A stretch of 64,000 nt of DNA from Ga0077527 sp964531455 (lineage in GTDB: Bacteria; Pseudomonadota; Gammaproteobacteria; Burkholderiales; SG8-41). The translations under genes and the position numbers were made by a program. The DNA is taken from contig CAZHFZ010000009.1 in NCBI GenBank assembly GCA_964531455.1, forward strand, positions 1-64,000, in the 5' to 3' direction. Below the pieces are notes generated by a model that was not told where the DNA came from, did no database searches, and worked only from the letters and a program-made list of their open reading frames with translations. Positions 51,998-61,267 of this stretch are shown piece after piece. Within the stretch, counting starts at the first letter, position 1, and the number at the start of each line of letters is the position of its first letter.

Positions 51998-53463
51998 TGC
52001 GCCCTCCCCGCCAATGCAGCACGCACCACTGAGGCGTCGCTGTAGCGCCGGCGCACACCGCGGATTTCCTGATACTGCTCATGACCTTTGCCGGCCACCA
52101 GTACGATGTCGCCGCGCCGTGCTTCGGCAATAGCCGCGCTTACAGCCTCCCGCCGATCGACGATCTGCTCGTGTTTGCGGCGCACGCCCTTGGCGATTTG
52201 CGCAATGATTTCGAGCGGATCTTCGCTGCGCGGATTGTCGCTGGTGATGATCAGCTGATCAGCGTGGCGCGCGGCCGCCTCGCCCATCAGCGGCCGCTTG
52301 CCGCGATCACGATCACCGCCGCAACCGAATACGCAGATCAGCCGCGCCTTGCCGCCGGCTGCGGCACGCAGGCTCTCCAGCACTTTCTGGAGTGCGTCCG
52401 GCGTATGCGCGTAATCCACAATGACCAGCGGCGAACGGCCGCCGCCGTAACGTTCGGTTCGTCCCGGCACCGGCACGACCTTCTGCAGTGCCGCTACCGA
52501 TTGCTCCAGGCCGACGTCGCTGGCCAGCAGCGTCGCCAGCGAGCCCAGCAGGTTCGCCGCATTGAAGCGCCCGATCAGCGGGCTCTCCAGCGTCGCGCGC
52601 CCCCATGGCGAAGCGATGTCGAATGAAATGCCGTCGAGTCCCACACGGAGGTTGCGGCCTTCAACGCAAGGCGTGCGCAGACGGCCGCTGCGGCGGTCAA
52701 AACCGTAACCCAGCAGTGCGCTGCGGCGATGCTTCCAGCGCTGTGCCAGTTCGCAGCCGAAAGCGTCGTCCAGGTTGACCACGGCGTGACTCAGTGTCGG
52801 CCAGCGGAACAGCCGCGCCTTGGCCGCCTTGTAGCGCCGCATCGTGCCGTGATAATCCAGATGGTCGCGCGTCAGGTTGGTCAGCATGGCGACGTCGAAT
52901 TCGACTCCGGCAACGCGGTCCTGATCCAGCCCGATGGAAGACACCTCCATCGACACCGCCTTGGCGCCTGCCCGCACAAACGTTCTCATGTGCGCATGCA
53001 GCGTCACCGCATCCGGCGTGGTGTTGACCAATTCATCAAGGTGGCCGGGAAAACCGCTGCCCAGTGTGCCGACCACGGCGCATTTACGTCGCTCTCGGGT
53101 GAGGGCTCGGGCAATCCACTGGCTGCACGACGTCTTGCCGTTGGTTCCGGTCACGCCTATGGTCCACAAACGGGCACTGGGTTTGCCGTAGATCTCGCTG
53201 GCAATCACGCCGGCGTTGCTGCGCAATTGAGTAATGCCGAGGTTCGGTACGCGCCAGCGGCGGTTCCACGAGAAACCATCCGCATCCCACAACACGGAGC
53301 CGGCACCGTTCTGCACCGCCTGCGCAATGTAATCACGGCCGTCGCGCGATTCACCGGGATAAGCAACGAAGGTATCGCCGGGCCGCACCGCACGGCTGTC
53401 CACCTTCAGCCGGCGCACGCCGAGGGTGAGTATTGCCTGCATGTCGGGTGCGCGGATCGTCAT
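51994..53463 (-). CDS. murE: UDP-MurNAc-tripeptide ligase MurE
   Basis: A 489-residue Mur ligase. VTGTNGKTSCSQWIARAL is the P-loop near residue 108, MEVSSIGLDQDRVAGVEFDVAMLTNLTRDHLDYHG near 173, and DYAHTPDALQKVLESLR near 340. The selectivity loop reads TSDNPRSEDP near 406, the DNPR form typical of enzymes adding meso-diaminopimelate. It overlaps ftsI by 4. Confidence 0.98.
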   Translation of the reverse strand: MTIRAPDMQAILTLGVRRLKVDSRAVRPGDTFVAYPGESRDGRDYIAQAVQNGAGSVLWDADGFSWNRRWRVPNLGITQLRSNAGVIASEIYGKPSARLWTIGVTGTNGKTSCSQWIARALTRERRKCAVVGTLGSGFPGHLDELVNTTPDAVTLHAHMRTFVRAGAKAVSMEVSSIGLDQDRVAGVEFDVAMLTNLTRDHLDYHGTMRRYKAAKARLFRWPTLSHAVVNLDDAFGCELAQRWKHRRSALLGYGFDRRSGRLRTPCVEGRNLRVGLDGISFDIASPWGRATLESPLIGRFNAANLLGSLATLLASDVGLEQSVAALQKVVPVPGRTERYGGGRSPLVIVDYAHTPDALQKVLESLRAAAGGKARLICVFGCGGDRDRGKRPLMGEAAARHADQLIITSDNPRSEDPLEIIAQIAKGVRRKHEQIVDRREAVSAAIAEARRGDIVLVAGKGHEQYQEIRGVRRRYSDASVVRAALAGRAQ

Positions 53464-55193
53464 ACATCCTCCCGCACGACAGGCACTTCTTCCGGCGCCA
53501 GCACCGTGGTCTTGCCCGGGGCATCGGGTGGCACCGCCAACAGGCGCAAGGTACCGGCAGCAACCAGACTGAAAATCGGGGCGGCAACTGCCCCCCCATA
53601 ATGCTGGCCGGCCGATGGCTCATCAATCATCACGGCGATAATCACGCGCGGCTTTGATGCCGGTGCCAAACCGACAAATGAGGCCACATAGCGGTTGGTG
53701 GCATAGCCCTTGCCTTCGAGTTTATGCGCCGTGCCGGTTTTGCCGGCCACCGTGTAACCCGCGATCTGCGCGCCCGGGGCCGTCCCGCCCGGTTGTGCGG
53801 CCATTTCGAGCATGCGCCGCACTGCCAGCGCGGTCTGCGCAGAAATAACCTGAACGCCTTCAGGCGGTCCGTTACGCTTCAGCAACGTAACCGGGTAAAG
53901 CATGCCATCGGACGCAAAAATCGTGTAAGCCCGCGCCAGTTGCATCAGTGAAACCGAAATGCCGTAGCCGTACGACATCGTGGCTTGTTCAATCGGCTTC
54001 CAGGTGCCATGGGCGCGCAACCGCCCTGAGACTTCGCCTGGAAAACCCGAGCGCGGCGGCGCACCGAAACCCGCTCGGCTGAACATGCTCCACAGCACCT
54101 CAGGAGGCATGGTCAAACCCATCTTCGCGGTGCCGACATTGGAGGATTTCTGAATCACCTGCGCAACCGTCAGCGCACCCTGCGGATGCGCATCATGAAT
54201 GGTGCGATTGCCGATGGTCATGCTTCCCGGCGCCGTCTGGATCACAGAGCTTGCCTGAAACAGTCCGGCCTCCAGCGCCGCCGCCGCTGTGAACGGCTTG
54301 AGCGTGGAACCCGGCTCAAAAAGATCCGTCAATACCCGATTGCGGGTACGCGACGCATCCACTTTGCCCCGGCTGTTCGGGTTATATGTTGGCAGGTTGG
54401 CCATCGCCAGCACCTCGCCGTTCTGGGCATCGAGCACAACGATGCCCCCTGCCTTTGCACGATGCGCCGCCACAGCTTCCTTGAGCTCGCGGAACGCCAG
54501 ATACTGAATGCGCGCATCAATCGACAGCTTGAGGCGTTCGCCGTTCTGCGGCACGCGGATGCTTTCGACGTCTTCGACGATGCGCCCAAGGCGGTCGCGG
54601 ATCACTCGACGACTGCCTGGTTTTCCGGACAGCCGGTCTTCGTAGGCCAGTTCAAGCGCTTCCTGGCCTTTTTCGTCAACGCCGGTAAATCCGATGATGT
54701 GCGCCATCACATCACCTGCCGGGTAATAGCGGCGGTGCTCACGCTGCAGGAACACCCCGGGGATGCCGAGTTGAACGACACGCTCAGCCTGCTCCGGGGG
54801 CAATTGCCGCTTCAGATAGACAAATTCGCGCTTGGTGTCAGCGAGTCTGCCGTGCAGATCTTCCATGCTGACACCGAGCAATTGCGAAAGACGGCGCAGG
54901 TCGGCAGGCTCAGCTTCGATGTCGGCCGGACTCGCTGCTACGGATTCGACTGGCGTAGAGATTGCCAGCGGCTCGTTATTGCGGTCAACAATCATGCCGC
55001 GGCTTGCGCCGATTTCAATCACACGTGAATACCGCGACTCACCCTTGGCCTGCAGGAAATCGTTATTCAGCGCCTGTAACCACAGCGCACGTCCGGCGAG
55101 TCCGATGAACCAGGCGCCGATGACAATCAACAGCAGGTTGGCGCGCCAGGTCGGCAGGCTCGGGGCCGGATCACGTTTCAGCGCCGGCTTCAA
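53460..55193 (-). CDS. ftsI: Septal transpeptidase FtsI (PBP3)
   Basis: A 577-residue class B penicillin-binding protein with a transmembrane helix (about 20-40), a dimerisation/pedestal part (RGMIVDRNNEPLAISTPV near 65) and the transpeptidase domain: EPGSTLKPF (SxxK) near 293, QKSSNVGT (SxN) near 350 and AGKTGTAHK (KTG) near 487. It overlaps ftsL by 4 bases and crosslinks septal peptidoglycan with FtsW. Confidence 0.98.
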   Translation of the reverse strand: MKPALKRDPAPSLPTWRANLLLIVIGAWFIGLAGRALWLQALNNDFLQAKGESRYSRVIEIGASRGMIVDRNNEPLAISTPVESVAASPADIEAEPADLRRLSQLLGVSMEDLHGRLADTKREFVYLKRQLPPEQAERVVQLGIPGVFLQREHRRYYPAGDVMAHIIGFTGVDEKGQEALELAYEDRLSGKPGSRRVIRDRLGRIVEDVESIRVPQNGERLKLSIDARIQYLAFRELKEAVAAHRAKAGGIVVLDAQNGEVLAMANLPTYNPNSRGKVDASRTRNRVLTDLFEPGSTLKPFTAAAALEAGLFQASSVIQTAPGSMTIGNRTIHDAHPQGALTVAQVIQKSSNVGTAKMGLTMPPEVLWSMFSRAGFGAPPRSGFPGEVSGRLRAHGTWKPIEQATMSYGYGISVSLMQLARAYTIFASDGMLYPVTLLKRNGPPEGVQVISAQTALAVRRMLEMAAQPGGTAPGAQIAGYTVAGKTGTAHKLEGKGYATNRYVASFVGLAPASKPRVIIAVMIDEPSAGQHYGGAVAAPIFSLVAAGTLRLLAVPPDAPGKTTVLAPEEVPVVREDV

Positions 55194-55474
55194 GGCTGCC
55201 CCCCCGCACGGGACGGCTGCACCACTTCAATACGAGCAGCCACCGGCAAGCGCATATCCAGTTCACGCGTCGCAATGCGCTCGACGCGGGCGTGCGTTGA
55301 CCAGGTGCCCTGCTCAAGCTGCAGTTGCCCCCATTCAATCTCCAGTTGTTTGGCCGTCGACTGATCTTTCTGCAGTTCGACATAGAGCTTGCGCGCCTTG
55401 TGCTGCGAGGCGACAACGGCCATCGCGCAGATCACCAGCGCGGCGAGCAGCAGGAAGGTAATGCGTGCGGTCAT
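55190..55474 (-). CDS. ftsL: Cell division protein FtsL
   Basis: A 94-residue bitopic protein: a short start MTARITFLLLAALVICAMAV containing the transmembrane helix, then a coiled coil KARKLYVELQKDQSTAKQLE that pairs with FtsB. Sequence conservation in this family is low; position between rsmH and ftsI and topology decide the call. Both ends overlap neighbours by 4 bases. Confidence 0.93.
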   Translation of the reverse strand: MTARITFLLLAALVICAMAVVASQHKARKLYVELQKDQSTAKQLEIEWGQLQLEQGTWSTHARVERIATRELDMRLPVAARIEVVQPSRAGGQP

Positions 55475-56409
55475 GCCGCAATGGCCTCCGTACGTTCGGC
55501 AACACGCATGACCGCGCTGCGTGCACGCGGATTGGCGGCTGTTTCGCGATCACTGGCGCGCACCGCGCGGCCGACCAGCCGCATCCGCGGTTGCGGCAAA
55601 TCGCGAGCGCGCACCGGCAAACGCGCCGGCAATGCGTCGGCCTGGGACTGTGCACGCATGAACCGTTTGACGATGCGGTCTTCAAGAGAATGAAAACTGA
55701 TCACCACCAGCCGTCCGCCCGCCCCGAGCAGGGCTACGCACTGCGGCAGCACTACCGAAAGCTCCTCAAGCTCCTGATTGACGTGAATCCGTAAAGCTTG
55801 AAACGTGCGCGTCGCCGGATCCTGGCGTGGCTCGCGCGTGGGTACGGCATCTGCCACGAGCGTGGCAAGTTTTCGTGTGGTGTCAACAGGTCCCCGCGTC
55901 CGAGCCGCAACAATCGCTGCTGCAATCTGTTTAGCAAACCGTTCTTCGCCATGGTTCCTGATGACCTCCCTGATTTCTGATTCTTCTGCTGTTGCAAGCC
56001 ACTCAGCCGCGCTTTGGCCCTGATCCGGATCCATGCGCATGTCGAGCGGCGCATCGCTGCGGAAGCTGAACCCGCGGCGTCCGTCGTCGATCTGCGGCGA
56101 CGACACACCAATGTCGAGCAGCATTCCGTCCACACCTGCCACACCAAGCTCCTGCAATACATCACGCACCCGGCTGAACGGACTGCGCACGATCAAAAAC
56201 CGCGGATCGCGCAATGCAGCAGCGGCCTGCACCGCCTCGGGATCACGATCGAGCGCAATCAACCTTCCGCCTTCGCCCAGCTTTTCCAGTATCAAACGGC
56301 TGTGACCACCCCGGCCGTACGTGCAATCGACATAAATGCCGTCGGACCGGATGTTCAATGCCTCTATGGCTTCCTGCGCGAGCACCGCGACATGCGCGCT
56401 GCTGGTCAC
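55471..56409 (-). CDS. rsmH: 16S rRNA (cytosine-1402-N4) methyltransferase RsmH
   Basis: A 312-residue methyltransferase. AHVAVLAQEAIEALNI, IYVDCTYGRGGHSRLILEKLG (S-adenosylmethionine site), LDIGVSSPQIDDGRRGFSFR near 105 and FQALRIHVNQELEEL near 215 are diagnostic. The GTG at 56409 overlaps the mraZ stop in GTGA; upstream codons lie inside mraZ. Confidence 0.98.
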   Translation of the reverse strand: MTSSAHVAVLAQEAIEALNIRSDGIYVDCTYGRGGHSRLILEKLGEGGRLIALDRDPEAVQAAAALRDPRFLIVRSPFSRVRDVLQELGVAGVDGMLLDIGVSSPQIDDGRRGFSFRSDAPLDMRMDPDQGQSAAEWLATAEESEIREVIRNHGEERFAKQIAAAIVAARTRGPVDTTRKLATLVADAVPTREPRQDPATRTFQALRIHVNQELEELSVVLPQCVALLGAGGRLVVISFHSLEDRIVKRFMRAQSQADALPARLPVRARDLPQPRMRLVGRAVRASDRETAANPRARSAVMRVAERTEAIAA

Positions 56410-56852
56410 AAGGAGAAATCCTCCAGTTCCGTCGGCAGCCCGCCGGCACCGAAACCACCGGCGTTGTCGATGAGCTGCGTCCAGCGTTCGTCGTTCCACA
56501 GTTCGAATTTTTTACCCTGTCCGACCAGCACGACGTTTTTCTCGAGCTGGGCGTAACGGCGCAGCTCCGGCGTAATCAGCACGCGGCCCGCACCATCCAT
56601 GTCGACGTCGACCGCGAAACCGATCAATCGCCGCTGCAGTTCACGCACACGGGGATCAAGGTTCGACAGGCCTTCGAGTTTTTGCTGGATGAGTTCCCAG
56701 TCAGGCAGCGGGTAGATCAGCAGACAGCGATCGGCATCTGCGGTGATGACGAGATGTCCCGCGCAACGTTCGAGTAGCGTGTCGCGATGGCGTGCCGGTA
56801 CGGCAAGCCTGCTTTTGCTGTCGAGATTGAGTTGTGCGACCCCGCGGAACAC
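56406..56852 (-). CDS. mraZ: Transcriptional regulator MraZ
   Basis: A 148-residue protein with two SpoVT/AbrB-like halves, FRGVAQLNLDSKSRLAVPARHRD at residue 2 and VDVDMDGAGRVLITPELRRYA near 76. It represses its own operon by binding TGGGN repeats. The GTG at 56852, after AAGGGGGCG, gives the family's standard N-terminus; the frame is open 21 codons further but that part overlaps the promoter leader. First gene of the division cluster. Confidence 0.96.
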   Translation of the reverse strand: MFRGVAQLNLDSKSRLAVPARHRDTLLERCAGHLVITADADRCLLIYPLPDWELIQQKLEGLSNLDPRVRELQRRLIGFAVDVDMDGAGRVLITPELRRYAQLEKNVVLVGQGKKFELWNDERWTQLIDNAGGFGAGGLPTELEDFSL

Positions 56853-56909
56853 TCGCGCCCCCTTGCAAGGCAGGAAAACAGCGGTGCCGGACCCTTCCGG
56901 CGGCTTTTC

Positions 56910-56934
56910 TCCCACTTTTTACCACTTCGCCCCA
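56910..56934 (-). promoter_or_regulatory. Three MraZ boxes (TGGGN-type, 10-base period)
   Basis: On the minus strand TGGGG (56934-56930), TGGTA (56924-56920) and TGGGA (56914-56910) are spaced by exactly 5 bases. This is the known arrangement of MraZ operators. The first box touches the -10 element, so bound MraZ would block initiation. Confidence 0.85.
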
Positions 56935-56962
56935 CTATAAATAAGCGAGGCAGCAAGGTCAA
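56934..56962 (-). promoter_or_regulatory. Sigma70-type promoter of the mraZ division cluster
   Basis: TTGACC (56962-56957) and TATAGT (56939-56934) are separated by 17 bases. Start would be near 56927, inside the MraZ boxes, leaving a leader of about 75 bases before mraZ. Confidence 0.75.
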
Positions 56963-57180
56963 GTGTCGATTTATCAAATTCCTTTTTTACGACAACGACT
57001 TACGTGCACTTGTTGAGGTCTGGAATAACCATTTTTTCGCAAAGAAATAATTCAATTAAAACAATGAGATATTACGCGTAATGAAAGTAGCGCATTAACT
57101 AATAATGCTTAAAAATCAGGCAATTAGGGAAAATCGGTCGTCGCTGTTGCCCGACAACGCTGAAAACAAGGAGGAAAAGT
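56963..57180. other. AT-rich intergenic region between rnpB and mraZ, no gene seen
   Basis: About 218 bases much richer in A+T than the surroundings. It holds a perfect 12-base palindrome ATTACGCGTAAT at 57071-57082, a weak TTGCCCGACAA hairpin at 57148-57158 that may help end the RNase P RNA, and no ORF with a ribosome site. It may act as an upstream element for the division-cluster promoter. Confidence 0.5.
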
Positions 57181-57506
57181 GAAGCTGGCCGTTAAGCCGG
57201 GTTCTGTCGTGGACAGCCATTCCTCTGGGCCGCACATCACTGTGCGGCTCTAGCCACCTACCCGCAAGCTCGGCGGGACGCGTCAACGCTTGCCTATTCG
57301 GTGTTGCTCCGGGTGGAGGTTACCGCGTTTCACCCCGCAAACCTTGCGGCTTGCGGACTCGTCTCTGTGGCCCTATTCCTCGCCTCACGGCGGACGGGCG
57401 TTACCCGTCACCCTACCCTGTGGAGCCCGGACTTTCCTCTATGCACGGCACGTAAGGGTTGCCCCTTACGGTTTGTTCCGCACACAGCGGCTGCCTGGCC
57501 AGCTTC
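57181..57506 (-). ncRNA. rnpB: RNase P RNA (type A)
   Basis: The catalytic RNA of RNase P, about 326 bases. The 5' end GAAGCTGGCC (57506-57497) pairs with the 3' end GGCCAGCTTC (57190-57181) to form helix P1. The universal parts are present on the minus strand: AGAGGAAAGTCCGGGCTCC near 57440-57422, GGGTAACGCCCG near 57408-57397, and the 3' block ACAGAACCCGGCTTA near 57209-57195. The gene lies between chaC and the mraZ promoter region. Confidence 0.95.
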
Positions 57507-57554
57507 GTCGACGATGTTAACACGCAGGCACTTGCACACCTGCGGAATTCGCCA

Positions 57555-58181
57555 TCAGGGCCCGCTGCCCGACTGGCACTCGCGCACCAGTTCAAGCAAC
57601 CGATGCAGGTGATGATCATGCACACCCAGCGCATCGAGATGCCGCAGCGTGTAGACGAGGTAATCGACATTCGGTCCGCGCTCTCCGCAACATCCTGCAA
57701 TGATGCGCGCAGCATCGTCGTTAGCCATCCGTCCGGCGTAACCGGAATGCTCACGGTTGGCGACAAACGCCAGCGCGTTACGGCGTCCGTTCGGCGCCGA
57801 TACCGGGATCAGCCGCGGCCAGTACACACCGCGGCGCATCTCACGCTGCCACAGCGCCTCCAGCGCTGCCGGTTTGGCCGCCGCTGCGATACGGTAAACA
57901 ATGCCATTGCAGGCGCCACCGGGATCGAGGCCCAGTACAAGGCCAGGGGCTTTGACTGTGCCACGGTAGCGGCTGGAGTAAATGCAGAATGCGCGGTGAT
58001 AACCACGCAGCAGCGCCGGCTCGGCAGCGATATGCGCGAAACCCGGATCCCACATCAGCGACCCGTAGGTGAATACCCACAGATCGCCGCGCGGAAGTTC
58101 GAGGCTGCTGTAATGAACAGGATCGGGTTCCGGCAGCTTCGCGCCGCCATTAAAATTACGTGGCGGCTGGCGCGGTTTCAA
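57555..58181 (-). CDS. ChaC-family gamma-glutamylcyclotransferase
   Basis: A protein of about 208 residues. WVFTYGSLMWDPGF near residue 32 is the YGSL substrate loop of the family, LRGYHRAFCIYSSRYRGT near 57 and the acidic/His part of NVDYLVYTLRHLDALGVHDHHLHRLLELV near the end also match ChaC, which splits glutathione into 5-oxoproline and Cys-Gly. I choose the TTG at 58181, which overlaps the pyrC stop in TTGA; the frame stays open inside pyrC to an ATG at 58271. The start is uncertain. Confidence 0.87.
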   Translation of the reverse strand: MKPRQPPRNFNGGAKLPEPDPVHYSSLELPRGDLWVFTYGSLMWDPGFAHIAAEPALLRGYHRAFCIYSSRYRGTVKAPGLVLGLDPGGACNGIVYRIAAAAKPAALEALWQREMRRGVYWPRLIPVSAPNGRRNALAFVANREHSGYAGRMANDDAARIIAGCCGERGPNVDYLVYTLRHLDALGVHDHHLHRLLELVRECQSGSGP

Positions 58182-59215
58182 GCGCCGGCGATCTTCCAGT
58201 CCACTGTCGCGCCGGCGCGCAAAGGCACCAGCGTATCGGGACCGAACGGAACGCTGGCCGGCACCGGCCAAGCTTGCTTCACCAGAGTGATTTTCCCGGT
58301 ATTACGCGGCAGGCCGTAATAATCCGGGCCAAAAAAACTGGCGAATCCTTCGAGGCGATCCAGCGCATTCACTCCGGCAAACGCCTCGGCATACAGCTCG
58401 ATGCCGGCATGCGCGGTGTACATGCCCGCGCAACCGCAGTCGTTTTCCTTGGTATGCCGTGCATGCGGCGCACTGTCGGTGCCAAGAAAAAATTTCGGGT
58501 TGCCGCTGGTAGCAGCCGCCATCAGGGCTTCGCGGTGAATCTCGCGCTTGAGAATAGGCAGGCAATACAGGTGTGGCCGCACGCCGCCTGCGAACATCGC
58601 ATTGCGGCTCATCAGCAAGTGGTGCGCCGTGATCGTCGCCGCGATCCGCGGCGGCGCTGCCATCACAAACTGCGCCGCTTCGCGGGTGGTGATGTGCTCC
58701 ATCACCACCTTCAGTCCGGGAAAACGCTCGACCAAAGGTGCCAGCGTACGGTCTATGAATACGCGTTCCCGGTCATAAACGTCCACAGTTGCATCGGTGA
58801 CTTCGCCGTGCACCAACAGCGGCATGCCCGCCTTTGCCATCGCCTCAAGTACCGGATAACACTTTTCGATCGCAGTGACGCCGGAATCCGAATTGGTCGT
58901 GGCACCTGCGGGGTAATACTTGACCGCATGCACCGCCCCGCTCTGCCTGGCGACTGCAATTTCCTCCGGCCGGGTATTGTCGGTGAGATACAGGGTCATC
59001 AGCGGCTCGAACCCGCTGCCGGCAGGCAACGCGTCAACAATGCGCTCGCGATAGGCCAGCGCCAGTGCTGTCGTGGTTACCGGCGGCTTGAGGTTGGGCA
59101 TGACGATGGCACGGGCAAAACGCATGGCGGTATGCGGCAAAACATCGCGCATCGCAGCGCCGTCACGCAGGTGCAGGTGCCAGTCGTCGGGACGGGTAAT
59201 CGATATGGAATTCAT
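58178..59215 (-). CDS. pyrC: Dihydroorotase (class II)
   Basis: A 345-residue zinc amidohydrolase of pyrimidine synthesis. DDWHLHLRDG at residues 10-19 gives the two N-terminal metal His, HAVKYYPAG near 97 the bridging Lys, LVHGEVTD near 137, EHITTREA near 173 and FLGTDSAPHARHTKE near 245 the remaining ligands and catalytic Asp. Length matches E. coli PyrC (348). Its end overlaps the chaC start. Confidence 0.98.
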   Translation of the reverse strand: MNSISITRPDDWHLHLRDGAAMRDVLPHTAMRFARAIVMPNLKPPVTTTALALAYRERIVDALPAGSGFEPLMTLYLTDNTRPEEIAVARQSGAVHAVKYYPAGATTNSDSGVTAIEKCYPVLEAMAKAGMPLLVHGEVTDATVDVYDRERVFIDRTLAPLVERFPGLKVVMEHITTREAAQFVMAAPPRIAATITAHHLLMSRNAMFAGGVRPHLYCLPILKREIHREALMAAATSGNPKFFLGTDSAPHARHTKENDCGCAGMYTAHAGIELYAEAFAGVNALDRLEGFASFFGPDYYGLPRNTGKITLVKQAWPVPASVPFGPDTLVPLRAGATVDWKIAGA

Positions 59216-59279
59216 GATTAGAGTGATGTTAAACGCTGCGGGGCCCGGCGTAAATTCATACTGTTCCGCAGCAGCAGAC

Positions 59280-60140
59280 TCACATGCCGCCCTTCAGAGC
59301 AAGCGCACGCTCATACAGCACGTTGCGGCTGCTCCCGGTCAGCTTCACCGCAAGTGCAACCGCCTGTTTCAGCGGCAACTCCTCAAGCAGGATCTTCAAG
59401 GTACCGTCAATATCGGTTTCGGCATCGTCACGGGCCGCTGGCGCACCGGCAACAACCAGCACGAATTCGCCCCGCCGGCGATTTTCATCGGCCTCGAGCC
59501 AGTTCACAGCGTCAGCGAGCCGGCAACAGTGGAAGTCTTCATGAATTTTCGTCAACTCGCGGGCAAGAACAATATCCCGCTCGCCACCGAAAGCGGCACA
59601 CAGATCGGCTACGCAATCGACAATGCGGTGCGGCGCCTCATAAAAAACCATGACGGCGATTTCTGCAGCGAGGTCAGCCAGAACCCTGCGTCGCTCAGTG
59701 GCGCGGGCAGGCAAAAAACCACAAAACAGGAAACGGCTGGCGTCCAGACCGCAAGCCGACAGTGCGGCAATTGCGGCATTGGGACCCGGAACAGGCACCA
59801 CCGGATAGCCGGCAGCGCGCACGGCAGCAACAACATGGGTGCCGGGATCGGCAATACCCGGCGTTCCTGCATCGGTAACCAGCGCCACCGACTTGCCTTC
59901 CCCCAGCATGCCGGCGATACGCTCGGCCGATGCCCGTTCGTTGTGTTCATGAACGGCAACCATCCTGCCGGCAATGCCGTGGCGATCAAGCAACCTTACC
60001 GTAACCCGGGTGTCCTCCGCGGCAATGACGTCGACAGATCGCAATACTTCAAGAGCCCGCAGGGTGACATCTGACAGGTTACCGATCGGGGTTGCGACTA
60101 CATATAATGTCGCCGTACCTGGTTTGCTTGAAATGCCCAC
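59280..60140 (-). CDS. rsmI: 16S rRNA (cytidine-1402-2'-O) methyltransferase RsmI
   Basis: A 286-residue tetrapyrrole-methylase-fold enzyme. LYVVATPIGNLSDVTLRALEVL near residue 13, DVIAAEDTR, VTDAGTPGIADPG near 90, and FYEAPHRI near 167 are diagnostic. It modifies the same base as RsmH. It is divergent from the lpoA-like gene and heads the conserved rsmI/lpoA/yraN/diaA/dolP neighbourhood. Confidence 0.98.
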   Translation of the reverse strand: MGISSKPGTATLYVVATPIGNLSDVTLRALEVLRSVDVIAAEDTRVTVRLLDRHGIAGRMVAVHEHNERASAERIAGMLGEGKSVALVTDAGTPGIADPGTHVVAAVRAAGYPVVPVPGPNAAIAALSACGLDASRFLFCGFLPARATERRRVLADLAAEIAVMVFYEAPHRIVDCVADLCAAFGGERDIVLARELTKIHEDFHCCRLADAVNWLEADENRRRGEFVLVVAGAPAARDDAETDIDGTLKILLEELPLKQAVALAVKLTGSSRNVLYERALALKGGM

Positions 60141-60163
60141 GCTGTTTCCCGTCGCCGGATTCC

Positions 60164-61267
60164 ATGATGAATATTCGCCTGCTGCGTTGCTTCACCGTCC
60201 TTGCGCTGGCACCCGTACTATACGGAGCGCCTGCGGCATTGGCCAGCGAAGCTGCGGCTATACCCGCAATTGCGGCCGAAAAACCGGCAACAGTCGCGCC
60301 CACACCCCACATTGCGCTTTTACTGCCCATACGTTCTAAAATCTTCGCGCGCCATGCAAGGGCATTGCGCGAGGGTTTCATGGCCGCAGCCAAATCGCAG
60401 TCACAACCCCTGCTGCCGGTGCGCGAATACCCGGTCAGCGAGGCTGTAGACGAAACCCTCAAGAACTACCGGAGCGCGATTGCCGCCGGCGCCAAAGTCG
60501 TGGTCGGGCCGCTGACGCGTGACGGCGTCACGGCACTGGCTTTCGGGGAACCCGTGCCGGTGCCGACGCTCGCATTGAACATCCCCGATCAAACGGGGCG
60601 AGTGCCCGGAAACCTGTACATGCTGAGCCTGCAGGTCGAAGGAGAGGCGAGGCAGGCGGCGCAACTGGCCTACCGGGACAACCGCCGCCGCGCGCAGATC
60701 ATCGTCAGCGGCACCCCGGTGCAGCGTCGCACACAAGCGGCTTTTTCAGCGGAGTTCTCCCGTCTCGGCGGGACCGTGCTTGCAGAAGCCATACCACCGG
60801 ACCCCAGCCGGCTGAAATCTGCAGCCCGTAACGATGCAGACATGGTGTTTCTTGCGCTGGACCACGAAGACGCACGCATTGTCAGGGCTTACCTTGGCAC
60901 AATGCCCGCCTACGCCACATCCAGTGTCAACGCGGGCGATCGCGGCGCGCTTGCCGCATTTGACCTCGCCAACATCACCTTCGTTGACATGCCGTGGCTT
61001 CTTGAACCCGACCATCCGGCGGTAATGAATTACCCGCGCCCGGAACCCGGCTCCGCCGACATCGAACGGCTTTATGCACTGGGCATTGATGCCTGGCGTA
61101 TTGCGCAATTGCTGCTCGCGGGGGCGCGCGAATTGAAACTCGACGGTGTTACGGGAGAACTGAAACTGGGCCCGGAAGGCATCATTGAACGTACTCTTCG
61201 CGCAGGCCGTTATGTGGATGGCCGAACCCGACTCACCGAGCCGACGACGCGTGAACCCTCGCGGTGA
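60164..61267 (+). CDS. LpoA-like penicillin-binding protein activator (short form)
   Basis: A 367-residue exported protein of the LppC/LpoA family, periplasmic-binding-protein-like. HIALLLPIRSKIFARHARALREGFMAAAKSQ starts the conserved domain near residue 46; VVVGPLTRDGVTALAF near 125, TLALNIPDQ and a late LYALGIDAWRIAQLLL follow. The N-terminal TPR half of enterobacterial LpoA is absent, and I see no lipobox Cys: the signal peptide ends ALA-SE. It may activate a PBP1A-type synthase, but as a soluble periplasmic protein. ATG 60164 or 60167 are equal as starts. Confidence 0.85.
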   Translation: MMNIRLLRCFTVLALAPVLYGAPAALASEAAAIPAIAAEKPATVAPTPHIALLLPIRSKIFARHARALREGFMAAAKSQSQPLLPVREYPVSEAVDETLKNYRSAIAAGAKVVVGPLTRDGVTALAFGEPVPVPTLALNIPDQTGRVPGNLYMLSLQVEGEARQAAQLAYRDNRRRAQIIVSGTPVQRRTQAAFSAEFSRLGGTVLAEAIPPDPSRLKSAARNDADMVFLALDHEDARIVRAYLGTMPAYATSSVNAGDRGALAAFDLANITFVDMPWLLEPDHPAVMNYPRPEPGSADIERLYALGIDAWRIAQLLLAGARELKLDGVTGELKLGPEGIIERTLRAGRYVDGRTRLTEPTTREPSR

